The notes beneath the pieces are model-generated. The model did not search any database. It saw only the letters and a list, made by a program, of their open reading frames with translations, and was not told where the DNA came from. Positions 14,490-21,542 of a DNA stretch of 42,200 nucleotides are shown piece by piece. The stretch is from a virus, in the IMG/VR virus record IMGVR_UViG_3300019888_000080, positions 1 through 42,200 of that record. One strand, written 5' to 3'. How positions within the stretch are numbered: position 1 is the stretch's first letter; each line of letters opens with the position of its first letter. Position numbers and translations under genes: made by a program.

Positions 14490-14876
14490 ATGAGGATGCG
14501 GGTGTTCCGCCACGGACGCGGTAGCACCGCTGCGGCCGCCTGGCTCCTGACTGTCGGACTCTGCGCCTTCGTTGCCACGAAGCTCTGGCCACTGCTCCTG
14601 CTCGGCCTGTTCACCTTCTACTGTGCTCGCTGGTACCTGCTGCGCCAGGAGAAGATCGACAAATCGTGGTCTGAACTCCGCGAGGCGGAGACTCTCCGGC
14701 AACTAATAGCCGCCGCCGAGCCCGCCTCGCCGGCAGACGCCTTCGGCACCTGCCCGAACTGCGGCACGGCCGACGTGCACCTGGTGACCGAGGTGCGGGG
14801 CTCGGTCGCTACACGTAACTGCGCGCACTGCCTCAAGGACTGGACGGTCGATCACTCGGTGGCGGTAGACCGATGA
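14490..14876 (+). CDS. Membrane-anchored zinc-ribbon protein
   Basis: 128 residues from ATG 14490, chosen because GAGAGGAG lies 5 nt upstream; in-frame ATG 14466 lacks such a site. Residues about 13-50 hold two close hydrophobic stretches (AAAAWLLTVGLCAFVATKLW, LLLLGLFTFYCARWY). A helix follows, then a zinc ribbon CPNCG...CAHC (residues about 87-112). It is co-oriented with the nuclease gene and ends just before the terminator at 14883. Function unknown. Confidence 0.65.
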   Translation: MRMRVFRHGRGSTAAAAWLLTVGLCAFVATKLWPLLLLGLFTFYCARWYLLRQEKIDKSWSELREAETLRQLIAAAEPASPADAFGTCPNCGTADVHLVTEVRGSVATRNCAHCLKDWTVDHSVAVDR

Positions 14877-14882
14877 CATGGG

Positions 14883-14924
14883 CCGACCTGGGTCCACGAC
14901 AGGAGGCGCGCGGACCCAGGTCGG
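14883..14924. terminator. Bidirectional terminator closing the plus-strand island
   Basis: Perfect 13-bp arms CCGACCTGGGTCC (14883-14895) and GGACCCAGGTCGG (14912-14924) with a 16-nt loop. It lies between the convergent genes ending at 14876 (plus) and 14936 (minus). No long U-tract is seen, so its strength is uncertain, but the symmetry is exact. Confidence 0.75.
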
Positions 14925-14935
14925 GGATCGAGGAA

Positions 14936-15346
14936 CTACGCGGGCGGGGCGGGGACCAACGCAGCCGCCGCCGCGATATCGGCGGAGTTCTGGTCCACAG
15001 CGGCACTGAGCGCGCTCACTGTGCTAGCCAGGCCCGAGGTGTCGACACTGGCCGGCTGAGAGTCGATCCATGCCTGGATGGCAGTCACGGCGGTGGTCAG
15101 TGCGTTGTCGTCGCTGGTCACCTTCGCGGTAAGTTCCGCGAGGGCAGTAGCGGCGGCGTTGACGTCGTCCTGCACGGACATGATCGTCTCTCCTAAGTGA
15201 GTGATGTTCTGCTCGATCGCCAGGACGTGGCGGTCGATGCTTTTGAGGGTGTGTTCGACCACGGTCATTCGACGGTCGAACTCTTCGCGGGTGGCCGGCC
15301 ACCACCGCGCCGGGTCCTGACGCGGCGGCTGCGAGTGGGTGGTCAT
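14936..15346 (-). CDS. Coiled-coil protein
   Basis: 136 residues from ATG 15346 with GGAGG 10 nt upstream. Residues 20-60 form a probable coiled coil (EEFDRRMTVVEHTLKSIDRH, VLAIEQNITHLGETI). The rest is an Ala/Ser/Asp-rich helical repeat (DDVNAAATALAELTAKVTSD, then SALSAAVDQNSADIAAAAAL) ending in PAPPA. Similar helical repeats occur in small tail or lysis-region proteins of actinophages. Function unknown. Confidence 0.65.
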   Translation of the reverse strand: MTTHSQPPRQDPARWWPATREEFDRRMTVVEHTLKSIDRHVLAIEQNITHLGETIMSVQDDVNAAATALAELTAKVTSDDNALTTAVTAIQAWIDSQPASVDTSGLASTVSALSAAVDQNSADIAAAAALVPAPPA

Positions 15347-15362
15347 GACGGCGACGCCTCCT

Positions 15363-15554
15363 TTACGGGTGAAGCCGCTCCCGCGCCGCTTCGGCGCAGC
15401 GCAGCACGAAACACGGCCAGTGCTCGTCATGGGACACGCACCACGGGCCATCCACGGCGCGGCGATGGTTGGCCACGGTCTTACGGATACGCGCGGGCCG
15501 GGCCATGAAGAACCGGACGGCAATCTCGGGATCGAGATCGCCGTATGCGGTCAC
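15363..15554 (-). CDS. Small hypothetical protein
   Basis: 63 residues from GTG 15554, which overlaps the sortase stop as GTGA. The sequence YGDLDPEIAVRFFMARPARI, then VDGPWCVSHDEHWPCFVLRC, has His and Cys residues that might bind metal. Strict overlap with the gene above is the main evidence. Function unknown. Confidence 0.5.
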   Translation of the reverse strand: MTAYGDLDPEIAVRFFMARPARIRKTVANHRRAVDGPWCVSHDEHWPCFVLRCAEAARERLHP

Positions 15555-16210
15555 GTGACGAGCGAAGCGAACACGATTGTTTGCTGGACGTAGGACCTCT
15601 GGCCGTTGGGCAGTGTCTCCAGGGCTCCGGGTCCGCACGTCACGAGCCGCAGCTCTGAACCGGCAGTGTCGCTGTAGACGTCCTTAGTCGGGAACGCTTT
15701 CTTGGCGATGATCTGGACTCGATCCACTCGGAACCGCACGGTCTTGCCGTCACTGCGATCCAGCTCCACCACCGCGCCCGGCTTCACCTCGGCCAGGTGC
15801 GCGAACACCCCGTTCTTGCCACCACCGTTGACGTGGCCGAGCACGACGGCAGGCCCCCGCGCGCCAGGGATGGGGGCGCCGCAGGTCTCCTTCGTGGCCT
15901 TCCAGGTCGGGCAGTACAGGCCGAGCTTCTGCGGCGTCTTGACCGACGGCACCTCGATGGCCTGGTCCTTGTCCACGCCGACCATCTGCCAGTCGGACGC
16001 ATTGACCTTGATCGAGGGGATGCGCAGCGCGGTGGGGGTGACGCCGGGCGCGGCCGGCACGGTGGCTGGGAGCGGCTGCGCACCGCCCGGTGCTGCCAGT
16101 TCGGCCGGAACGCTCGAGTACGCCCCGCCAAGGTCGCACCCGGTGAGGACCACCGCGCTGGCCATGGCCCCGAAGAGCCATGGCCAGACACGCCGTCGCG
16201 GGGACTTCAC
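15551..16210 (-). CDS. Sortase-like lipoprotein (class E/F-type)
   Basis: 219 residues from GTG 16210. A basic start and hydrophobic stretch end in LTGC (Cys25), a strong lipobox. A Pro/Ala linker (30-60) leads to a sortase domain with the catalytic triad: His126 (VLGHVN), Cys192 (RLVTCG) and Arg205 (GQRSYV, followed by QQTIVFA). Sortases cut a sorting signal and link proteins to the wall or to each other. No LPxTG-type substrate was seen in this window. It lies in the late operon between the HNH gene and small genes. A phage sortase could act on host surface proteins or on virion proteins; which is unknown. Confidence 0.82.
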   Translation of the reverse strand: MKSPRRRVWPWLFGAMASAVVLTGCDLGGAYSSVPAELAAPGGAQPLPATVPAAPGVTPTALRIPSIKVNASDWQMVGVDKDQAIEVPSVKTPQKLGLYCPTWKATKETCGAPIPGARGPAVVLGHVNGGGKNGVFAHLAEVKPGAVVELDRSDGKTVRFRVDRVQIIAKKAFPTKDVYSDTAGSELRLVTCGPGALETLPNGQRSYVQQTIVFASLVT

Positions 16211-16431
16211 TGGACCAGTTTTAGATAATATCGATCAGATTCGCTTTGAATATCCACTGCTATGCCCCTAGCCTTAGCGTTAAGAACACTAGCTGAACCC
16301 TTATGGCACGCACGGCATCTACGCACATTATCCTTGCTGGCAACGAGATTCTCTGCTATAAACGCGTGGCCTCGTGCACAATGCGAGCGGAGCGACCGGC
16401 CCTCGACACCAAGCAGGACATATCGCCCCGC
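16207..16431 (-). pseudogene. Out-of-frame C-terminal part of the HNH endonuclease (second zinc knuckle)
   Basis: One base out of phase with the HNH gene, this frame opens after a stop at 16434-16432 and reads HCARGHAFIAENLVASKD (near 16383-16330), then RRCRACH and an ending SESDRYYLKLVQ at TGA 16209-16207. CARGH...CRAC repeats the first knuckle CPRGH...CLAC. The stop overlaps the sortase GTG as GTGA, the normal overlap here. So the original gene probably ran to 16207, and one indel between about 16384 and 16431 broke it. This part is also visibly more AT-rich than its surroundings. Confidence 0.6.
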
Positions 16432-16973
16432 TCATTCGCACGCCTCTTGTTAGAGTTAGCGCGAGCACAGGCCAGACAAGCTCGCCTACCGAGCAAGACA
16501 TCGCTGGGTACCAAGTTAGGAGCTGTAAGCTCGTGGCCCCGGGGGCAATGCGTGCGGGATGACATACCGTGCCGGCCTAGCCGAACATTATCCCGTATGT
16601 TTTCGGACCGGGTATCCCAACGGAGGTTATCCACCCGGTTGTTCTGTGGATTGCCATCCCAATGGCAACCCTCGGTATCCGGCGGGGGCGGCCCTACAAA
16701 AGTTTCGAGGACTAACTGATGTACGTACCGATCGACTATGTGCCCGACCTTCTGGAGACGAACACGAACGTGCCCGTCTCCAGAGTCGTACGGCTTCAGC
16801 ATCTGGCCCCGGAGAGTCATCCGCGCGCCGTTTGACTTTTCAATAACCCTGGGCAGACTTCGCACTTTCCCCAGATTACTGACCTCGTAGAACCCCTCGT
16901 AACCAGGGACTGGTAGCCACCGCTCCAGTTCGCGACTAACCTCTGACACGTCGACTCCTTCACAGTCGGCCAT
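16356..16973 (-). CDS. HNH homing-type endonuclease, C-terminally truncated by frameshift
   Basis: 205 residues from ATG 16973. Residues 19-60 are a NUMOD4-type module (WLPVPGYEGFYEVSNLGKVRS). Residues about 84-130 are the HNH nuclease core (His85, His104, then NPQNNRVDNLRWDT). Residues 142-170 form a zinc knuckle, CPRGH...CLAC. Free-standing HNH enzymes of this kind cut DNA and spread their own gene. The last 20 residues (SCLVSRAGRSARIVHEATRL) look out of frame: another frame just below encodes a second zinc knuckle (see 16207-16431). Whether the shortened protein is active cannot be told from the sequence. Confidence 0.78.
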   Translation of the reverse strand: MADCEGVDVSEVSRELERWLPVPGYEGFYEVSNLGKVRSLPRVIEKSNGARMTLRGQMLKPYDSGDGHVRVRLQKVGHIVDRYVHQLVLETFVGPPPPDTEGCHWDGNPQNNRVDNLRWDTRSENIRDNVRLGRHGMSSRTHCPRGHELTAPNLVPSDVLLGRRACLACARANSNKRRANERGDMSCLVSRAGRSARIVHEATRL

Positions 16974-17022
16974 GCCCCGGGCCGGTGCCAGCCGGCGCCG
17001 GGGTCCTCATCGTTACTACTCC

Positions 17023-17979
17023 CTAGCTTACTAGGTAGGTCACCCAATCGAGTAACTTGCGGAACCAACCGGGCCCCTCTCCCCCCGTATTGACACTGCC
17101 CTGGGGGATGGTCGACACCTGACCGCCGGGGGACGGTGCGGTGTACACCGGGGCCGGTGCAGCGGCCACAGGGGCGGGCGTGGTGTAGGCGACCGGGGGC
17201 GACGCAACAACGATCGTGTTGAGCGTCGTCGGCGCCTGGCACACCGTGTTCACGGTGCTGCGGGTGCGGTTGAACTGGTCGGCCAGCCGCAGCCGGTCCC
17301 GGTAGACGGTGTCGAGCTCGGCGCGGTGCAGGCGGACGAGGTCAGCGGAGCTGAACCGTCGCGTCAGGTCATTCCACCGGCCCACCGTCGCCCGATAGTC
17401 GTTGAAGATGGTCGTGACGGTGGTGCAGTTGCCGCTCTGGGTGGTGACGGTGCAGGTGCGGCGCAGGTCGTCGAACCTGCGGATCGGGTCAGCGCCGAAC
17501 ACCTGCCCGAACCGGTCCCGGAACACCAGGTTGCGGTTGACCAGGTCGTTGTAGCTGCCATAGCCGCACACGTCGAGCCGGGGCCCGCCGTCGATGATGA
17601 TGAACCGGCCATCGAAGCGGTCATGCCGAGACCCGCCGACGATCGGGCCGGAGTTCTGGCAACCGGGGATGAACGGGTTGCGATCCACCGTGCACGGCAC
17701 AGGAGTGGGCGTGGTGGTGACGGTGGTGGTCGCGGGAGGAGTCGTGACGGTGGTGGGTGTGGTGGTCTCGGTGCCGCCCAGGATGTTGTTACCCGACCCG
17801 ACGTTGCCGAGCAGGCCGCCGTTGTTCTGCGCGTTGCCGTTGTTGCCCTGCGAGTTCTGGGCCACCGGCGGCGGGGTCGGGTCCGGGGTGGGCGTGGGAG
17901 TCTCAGCACTGGCCGCCCCAGCCCCCATGATGCTGAACGCCAGGGAAGCCCCCAGCGACAGCAGGGTACGTCGGAACAT
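17023..17979 (-). CDS. Secreted protein with Thr/Pro-rich linker
   Basis: 318 residues from ATG 17979 with GGAAGG upstream. Residues 1-25 are a signal peptide (FRRTLLSLGASLAFSIMGAG, cleavage probably at ASA-ET). A long Thr/Pro and Asn/Gly-rich linker (26-95) follows, then a domain of about 150 residues with six or more cysteines, probably disulfide-bonded. The tail is Pro/Ala-rich and ends with amphipathic GWFRKLLDWVTYLVS. It has no LPxTG signal. It is expressed with the papain-like protease and sortase and is probably an envelope protein; function unknown. Confidence 0.65.
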   Translation of the reverse strand: MFRRTLLSLGASLAFSIMGAGAASAETPTPTPDPTPPPVAQNSQGNNGNAQNNGGLLGNVGSGNNILGGTETTTPTTVTTPPATTTVTTTPTPVPCTVDRNPFIPGCQNSGPIVGGSRHDRFDGRFIIIDGGPRLDVCGYGSYNDLVNRNLVFRDRFGQVFGADPIRRFDDLRRTCTVTTQSGNCTTVTTIFNDYRATVGRWNDLTRRFSSADLVRLHRAELDTVYRDRLRLADQFNRTRSTVNTVCQAPTTLNTIVVASPPVAYTTPAPVAAAPAPVYTAPSPGGQVSTIPQGSVNTGGEGPGWFRKLLDWVTYLVS

Positions 17980-18058
17980 GATCAACCTTCCGTCAGGACA
18001 CCCACCCGGAGATACCGGGAGGACGATTGAGGCCCTCAGCGGGCCGTACAGGGCGCTC

Positions 18059-18877
18059 TCAGACGGCCCAAGGCCGCGATGCGCGCCACGTGGTGAACTG
18101 GCCCGCGAAGGCGTCGAACGCGGCCACCAGGGCAGCGTCAGCGTCACTGGGAGCCGGCGGGGGAGGGGGCGGTGCGGGTGCTGCGACGGTTGGCTGCACG
18201 ACGTCGCCCTGTTGTGAGAGCAACCAACCGAGGTCGGCCGCACGAATCTTCGCCCGACCATTGATCGACCATCCGGTGCCCCAGCTGTTGGTCATGTCCG
18301 CCATGTCCGTGGCCGGGTCGTAGCCGTCGATCACATACTCGTGGCCGCCGACCACCCGGTCGCGCTTGTTGACTGGGATGACTCCCGTCGATCGGTCCGG
18401 GGTGGACATGCCCCGCAGCCAGATGGACCCGACCGCGATCGGGCCGGTCACCAGCGCGCCGAGCGCCGAGTCCAGGTCGAACGCGTGCAAGTACTCACCG
18501 ATCAGGCCGCGCGCCTGCATCGCCTTCATCAGCCACAGGCCGGATGAGCCGGTGTCGGTGGGCTCCCAGTGGCCGGGGATTTCGGAGTCGTCGAGGCGGG
18601 TCTCTTCGCGGTAAAGCTGCTGGCAGTCAAACTCGTCGTACTGCTGACCAGTGGAGAATGGCGCGGTCATCGCCAGCCCAAGCCCGGCGGTCGCGGTGCA
18701 CATCCCGAGCTGCCCCTGATCGAACACCTTGCCGTTACGGGCCCAGGAGATACGCGTGGTCGGGCGGGATCGGCGGGGGAGCGGGTAATTCCACGAGCGA
18801 GGGTCGTGCACGACGATCCGGCCCAAGCGCGGATCGACACGATCGTAGGTGTGGACGTACGGAGTGAGTACTGGCAT
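18059..18877 (-). CDS. Papain-like (C1) cysteine protease
   Basis: 272 residues from ATG 18877 with GGAG 6 nt upstream. C1 peptidase landmarks are in order: Gln54 and Cys60 (DQGQLGMCTA), His179 (VGGHEYVIDGYD) and Asn197 with NSWGTGW (197-203). A Pro-rich linker (232-243) and a short helix follow. No signal peptide is visible. Related proteins are common in the lysis or tail region of actinophages, with no firmly established role; they may cut wall cross-bridges or virion proteins. The gene is just upstream of the secreted Thr/Pro-rich protein. Confidence 0.82.
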   Translation of the reverse strand: MPVLTPYVHTYDRVDPRLGRIVVHDPRSWNYPLPRRSRPTTRISWARNGKVFDQGQLGMCTATAGLGLAMTAPFSTGQQYDEFDCQQLYREETRLDDSEIPGHWEPTDTGSSGLWLMKAMQARGLIGEYLHAFDLDSALGALVTGPIAVGSIWLRGMSTPDRSTGVIPVNKRDRVVGGHEYVIDGYDPATDMADMTNSWGTGWSINGRAKIRAADLGWLLSQQGDVVQPTVAAPAPPPPPPAPSDADAALVAAFDAFAGQFTTWRASRPWAV

Positions 18878-18885
18878 ACGAGCTC

Positions 18886-19332
18886 CTAACGAGGCACGGC
18901 CGGGGGAACGATCGGAGTGGCACATTCCAGCGTCTTGTAGGACTGGCGCATCCTGGCGAACGCGGCCTCGTACAGATCACGATCCGGGCCCGCCGGGCGA
19001 GACTCCGGGCGATAAGAACCCAGGACCAGCGCATTGAATGCACACTGCTCACGCACGGAACTTTCGAGCCGGACGTTGGTGGAACGTAGCTCGGCATTCG
19101 AGCTGAACAAAAAGATCGTGAGCGCCACGTCGAGGATCAGCCCGGCGACGGTGGCCACGATCCACCACGAGTGCTGGCTGGCCCGCTTGCTCAAGCGCTC
19201 GTTGCGGGCGGACAGGTCGGCGACCCGCTGATTTGACAGGTCCAACCGGTTGGTCAGCAGGCCGACTTGCGTAGCGAGGGTGGCCGCGCTCGCCGCGAGT
19301 TCCCTACGACGACGGTCGTCGTCTTCACTCAC
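18886..19332 (-). CDS. Membrane protein with coiled coil
   Basis: 149 residues from GTG 19332 with AGAGGAG upstream. The first 50 residues are a coiled coil (LATQVGLLTNRLDLSNQRVA, then DLSARNERLSKRAS). Residues about 55-78 are one membrane helix (WWIVATVAGLILDVALTIFL). The remaining 70 residues are soluble with two cysteines. Topology and position between fibre and lysis genes suggest a lysis accessory or virion-attached membrane protein; not proved. Confidence 0.65.
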   Translation of the reverse strand: MSEDDDRRRRELAASAATLATQVGLLTNRLDLSNQRVADLSARNERLSKRASQHSWWIVATVAGLILDVALTIFLFSSNAELRSTNVRLESSVREQCAFNALVLGSYRPESRPAGPDRDLYEAAFARMRQSYKTLECATPIVPPAVPR

Positions 19333-19495
19333 GATCGCTCCTCTTCTCGTCCAGCTCAGCGTTGAGCTCGGCCACCAAAGCGAGTAACCGTTGGGACACA
19401 TTCGATAAGATCGCGGCCGACTCGGCTAGCTCGGCCTGCACCCGCCGGGATTCCTTCAACTCCTCGGTGTCCTCTCGTCGCCAGTCCGGACTCAC
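19325..19495 (-). CDS. Small coiled-coil protein
   Basis: 56 residues from GTG 19495, overlapping the previous stop as GTGA, and overlapping the next gene by 8 bases. It is a single charged helix (WRREDTEELKESRRVQAELA, then LSNVSQRLLALVAELNAELD). It lies between two membrane genes that also have coiled coils, so the three may interact. Confidence 0.55.
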   Translation of the reverse strand: MSPDWRREDTEELKESRRVQAELAESAAILSNVSQRLLALVAELNAELDEKRSDRE

Positions 19496-19815
19496 AGCGG
19501 GTGATCCTTCCGAAGGACTTTCATGGCTTCGGTAATCGCCTCGGTCGCCTTGGTGACAGCGGGGATGGTCAGGTCCCGAGTGGTCTTGTTCAGTTCCCGC
19601 AGCTCATCCTCGGCTCGTGCGGAACGTTGCCGCTCCAAATCGAGGGTCTGCTCGAAACGCCGGAACATCACCCACGTGAACCCGAGCGAGATCAGGGCAA
19701 TGACGCCGCCGGGGCCGTAACTTTCCAGGACGCTTGGGTTCACCGGGCCCACCTGCGCCGGGGACAGGTAGCGGGCTAGGTGGACCCACGCGAGCAGCGG
19801 ATCGATACCGATCAC
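19492..19815 (-). CDS. Single-pass membrane protein with coiled coil, holin-like
   Basis: 107 residues from GTG 19815. A short N-terminal segment is followed by one membrane helix (residues about 34-52, GGVIALISLGFTWVMF), then a long charged helix (RRFEQTLDLERQRSARAEDE, ELRELNKTTRDLTIPAVTKA). The layout recalls phage holin-like or spanin-like membrane proteins. A real holin is already present at 12671, so this may be an accessory protein. Confidence 0.6.
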   Translation of the reverse strand: MIGIDPLLAWVHLARYLSPAQVGPVNPSVLESYGPGGVIALISLGFTWVMFRRFEQTLDLERQRSARAEDELRELNKTTRDLTIPAVTKATEAITEAMKVLRKDHPL

Positions 19816-19880
19816 CGGGCTCCTTCAGGGACCAGCACGTCAGTGGTGCCTCCGGCCTGAGAGACGAGCATCCCGACCAC
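19812..19880 (-). CDS. Possible 22-residue gene
   Basis: GTG 19880 to TGA 19814-19812 encodes VVGMLVSQAGGTTDVLVPEG plus two residues. The stop overlaps the GTG of the next gene as GTGA, the usual pattern here. No ribosome site is visible and the frame is very short, so it may be only a coupling element. Confidence 0.25.
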   Translation of the reverse strand: MVGMLVSQAGGTTDVLVPEGAR

Positions 19881-19884
19881 GCCG

Positions 19885-21180
19885 TCAAATATGAATAGTA
19901 CCGGGGCCGATGACATCAAGGCTGATGCGCTGCACCATTATTTCGTATTCCCCGAACGCGACCGCGGACGGTGGCCGGACAGTGCACGCGTTCAGCGAGG
20001 TGCGTTCCACCACCCACGCGCCCGGCCCGATGGTCACAAAATCCTGCGGTGACCCGGTGCGGGCGATCTGGCAGAGCAGATAGCGGCTGCCCAGACTGTG
20101 CGACACAATCCACATCCCGCCGGACGGGACCGCCGGGCAGGGTGTGGTGAACCCGGACTGCTTCCCGGGGGAGTAGATGAAGAACACCAGCGGGGTTGTG
20201 CCGAGCGTGATGGGCAGCTCACCCGCGTAGAGCGCGGTGGCACCCCCATAGGTGCCCGTCTGGATTCGTATGGGTTGCAACGCGGTGATGTCCCACCCGG
20301 TATCGAATGGCATCGCCGCCCCGGCCGCGTTCCACACCCGAGGCCCGTTCTCCGTCGGGTCGGTCTGCCCCTTCAGCAGCACCACATCTCCTACCGCGGG
20401 GGTGATGCCGTCCACCGTGGCCGGGGCCGCTGTGATCGACGTGTCGGCGGCGGCGGCAACGCGGACGCTGTAGCTTCCACCGGGAATGGGTGCCGGGGTG
20501 TATTCGAGCTCTAGCCGGCCAGCGGCGCCATTGCCGCCGGACACGTCGGTGGTCGACGTAGTGAACCCGCCCGAGCCGCCGCCGCCGTAGGTCGAACCGT
20601 TGTTGCCGTTGCCTTGGGTGGTGCGGCCGTTGCCGCCGGTACCGCCGAGCGCCGACCCCCCGCCGCCGCCCGCCGTTCCCGAACCATTGGAGCCGGCCGC
20701 CCCACTACCAGCCCCGCCGCCGCCGGCCCCGACGAACGTGGTGGTGTTGTCGTTGTTCCCGGCCGCGCCGTTGCCACCCGCGTACACGGTGTCGCCGACA
20801 CAACCCGTTGTGGAGCCGAGACCGCCGGGGCCGGGCACGTTGTCGATCGCCGGGCTGGACCCGCCCGCGCCGCCCCTGGCCAGCACGCCGGATGTGGTGT
20901 TGTCAAACCAGGTGTCGTTGCCGGTGCCGCCGTTCCCGGTGCTGCCGGACATGGTGGCGGCGACGGTGACCGTGTAGCTAACACCGGGGGTAACGGCGTA
21001 CGCGGTCTTCTCGGCGTAGCAGCCGCCTGCCCCACCGCCGCCGCACAACGACCCGGAACCCACGTTAACGGTGACCCCGGCGCCCGCGCCGCCGCCGGCC
21101 CAACACCGCGCCCACACCGTGGTCACCCCGACGGGGCACGTCCACGTGGAAGTGGAAGCGAAAACATCTGTCGTCGACAC
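19885..21180 (-). CDS. Glycine-rich tail fibre protein
   Basis: 431 residues from GTG 21180. Residues about 28-225 are a very Gly/Asn/Ala-rich domain (GGGAGAGVTVNVGSGSLCGG, then GGNGAAGNNDNTTTF and GNGNNGSTYGGGGSGG) like the glycine-rich receptor-binding domains of tail adhesins. Residues about 240-330 hold a fibre element (VGDVVLLKGQTDPTENG) also seen in the fibre at 11012. The C-terminus is a beta domain (GGMWIVSHSLGSRYLLCQIA). It probably forms host contacts. The first 20 residues resemble an attachment domain (FASTSTWTCPVGVTTVWARC). Confidence 0.75.
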   Translation of the reverse strand: MSTTDVFASTSTWTCPVGVTTVWARCWAGGGAGAGVTVNVGSGSLCGGGGAGGCYAEKTAYAVTPGVSYTVTVAATMSGSTGNGGTGNDTWFDNTTSGVLARGGAGGSSPAIDNVPGPGGLGSTTGCVGDTVYAGGNGAAGNNDNTTTFVGAGGGGAGSGAAGSNGSGTAGGGGGSALGGTGGNGRTTQGNGNNGSTYGGGGSGGFTTSTTDVSGGNGAAGRLELEYTPAPIPGGSYSVRVAAAADTSITAAPATVDGITPAVGDVVLLKGQTDPTENGPRVWNAAGAAMPFDTGWDITALQPIRIQTGTYGGATALYAGELPITLGTTPLVFFIYSPGKQSGFTTPCPAVPSGGMWIVSHSLGSRYLLCQIARTGSPQDFVTIGPGAWVVERTSLNACTVRPPSAVAFGEYEIMVQRISLDVIGPGTIHI

Positions 21181-21210
21181 GGTGAGCTCCCCTCCCGCGC
21201 TAGGTTCGGA

Positions 21211-21534
21211 TCAGGGGATAGTGATGTAGCCGGACCCCACACCGGCAACAACATGCTGACCGAGGATCACCGCGGTCTTACCGACCTGCTGAATCCAGCA
21301 CGTGTGCCCTACATGCGGCGGGTATACCGCCGAGTACGGCTGCAGGAGAGGGACCCCCGGGACCACGCTTGAGCCACCATTAATGGTCACCGAGCAGCTG
21401 GTGCCGCCCCCGCCAACCGCCTGGATGACGCCCTGGTGCATCTGTGAAACGGGCTGGGGGGATACCCGCGACAGCGAGTCCTTCCGCGCCCACAGTCGCG
21501 CCAGTTCATCGATCGACATATCGGGCATGGTCAC
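21211..21534 (-). CDS. Small tail-tip protein
   Basis: 107 residues from GTG 21534 with AGGAG 5 nt upstream (ATG 21528 possible). A short helix (MSIDELARLWARKDSLSRV) is followed by a beta-rich part with Gly (VIQAVGGGGTSCSVTINGGS, PHVGHTCWIQQVGKTAVILG), resembling OB-fold or baseplate-linker proteins. It follows the hub gene, so it is probably part of the tail tip. Confidence 0.6.
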   Translation of the reverse strand: MTMPDMSIDELARLWARKDSLSRVSPQPVSQMHQGVIQAVGGGGTSCSVTINGGSSVVPGVPLLQPYSAVYPPHVGHTCWIQQVGKTAVILGQHVVAGVGSGYITIP

Positions 21535-21542
21535 GGCGGCTC

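Noticed and set aside
17023-17979. Secreted Thr/Pro-rich protein as a sortase substrate
   Set aside because: It has no LPxTG or LAxTG motif, and its C-terminus is amphipathic, not a hydrophobic helix plus basic tail.
19325-19495. Suspected frameshift in the small coiled-coil gene
   Set aside because: Rereading the bases showed an unbroken 57-codon frame with normal overlaps on both ends.
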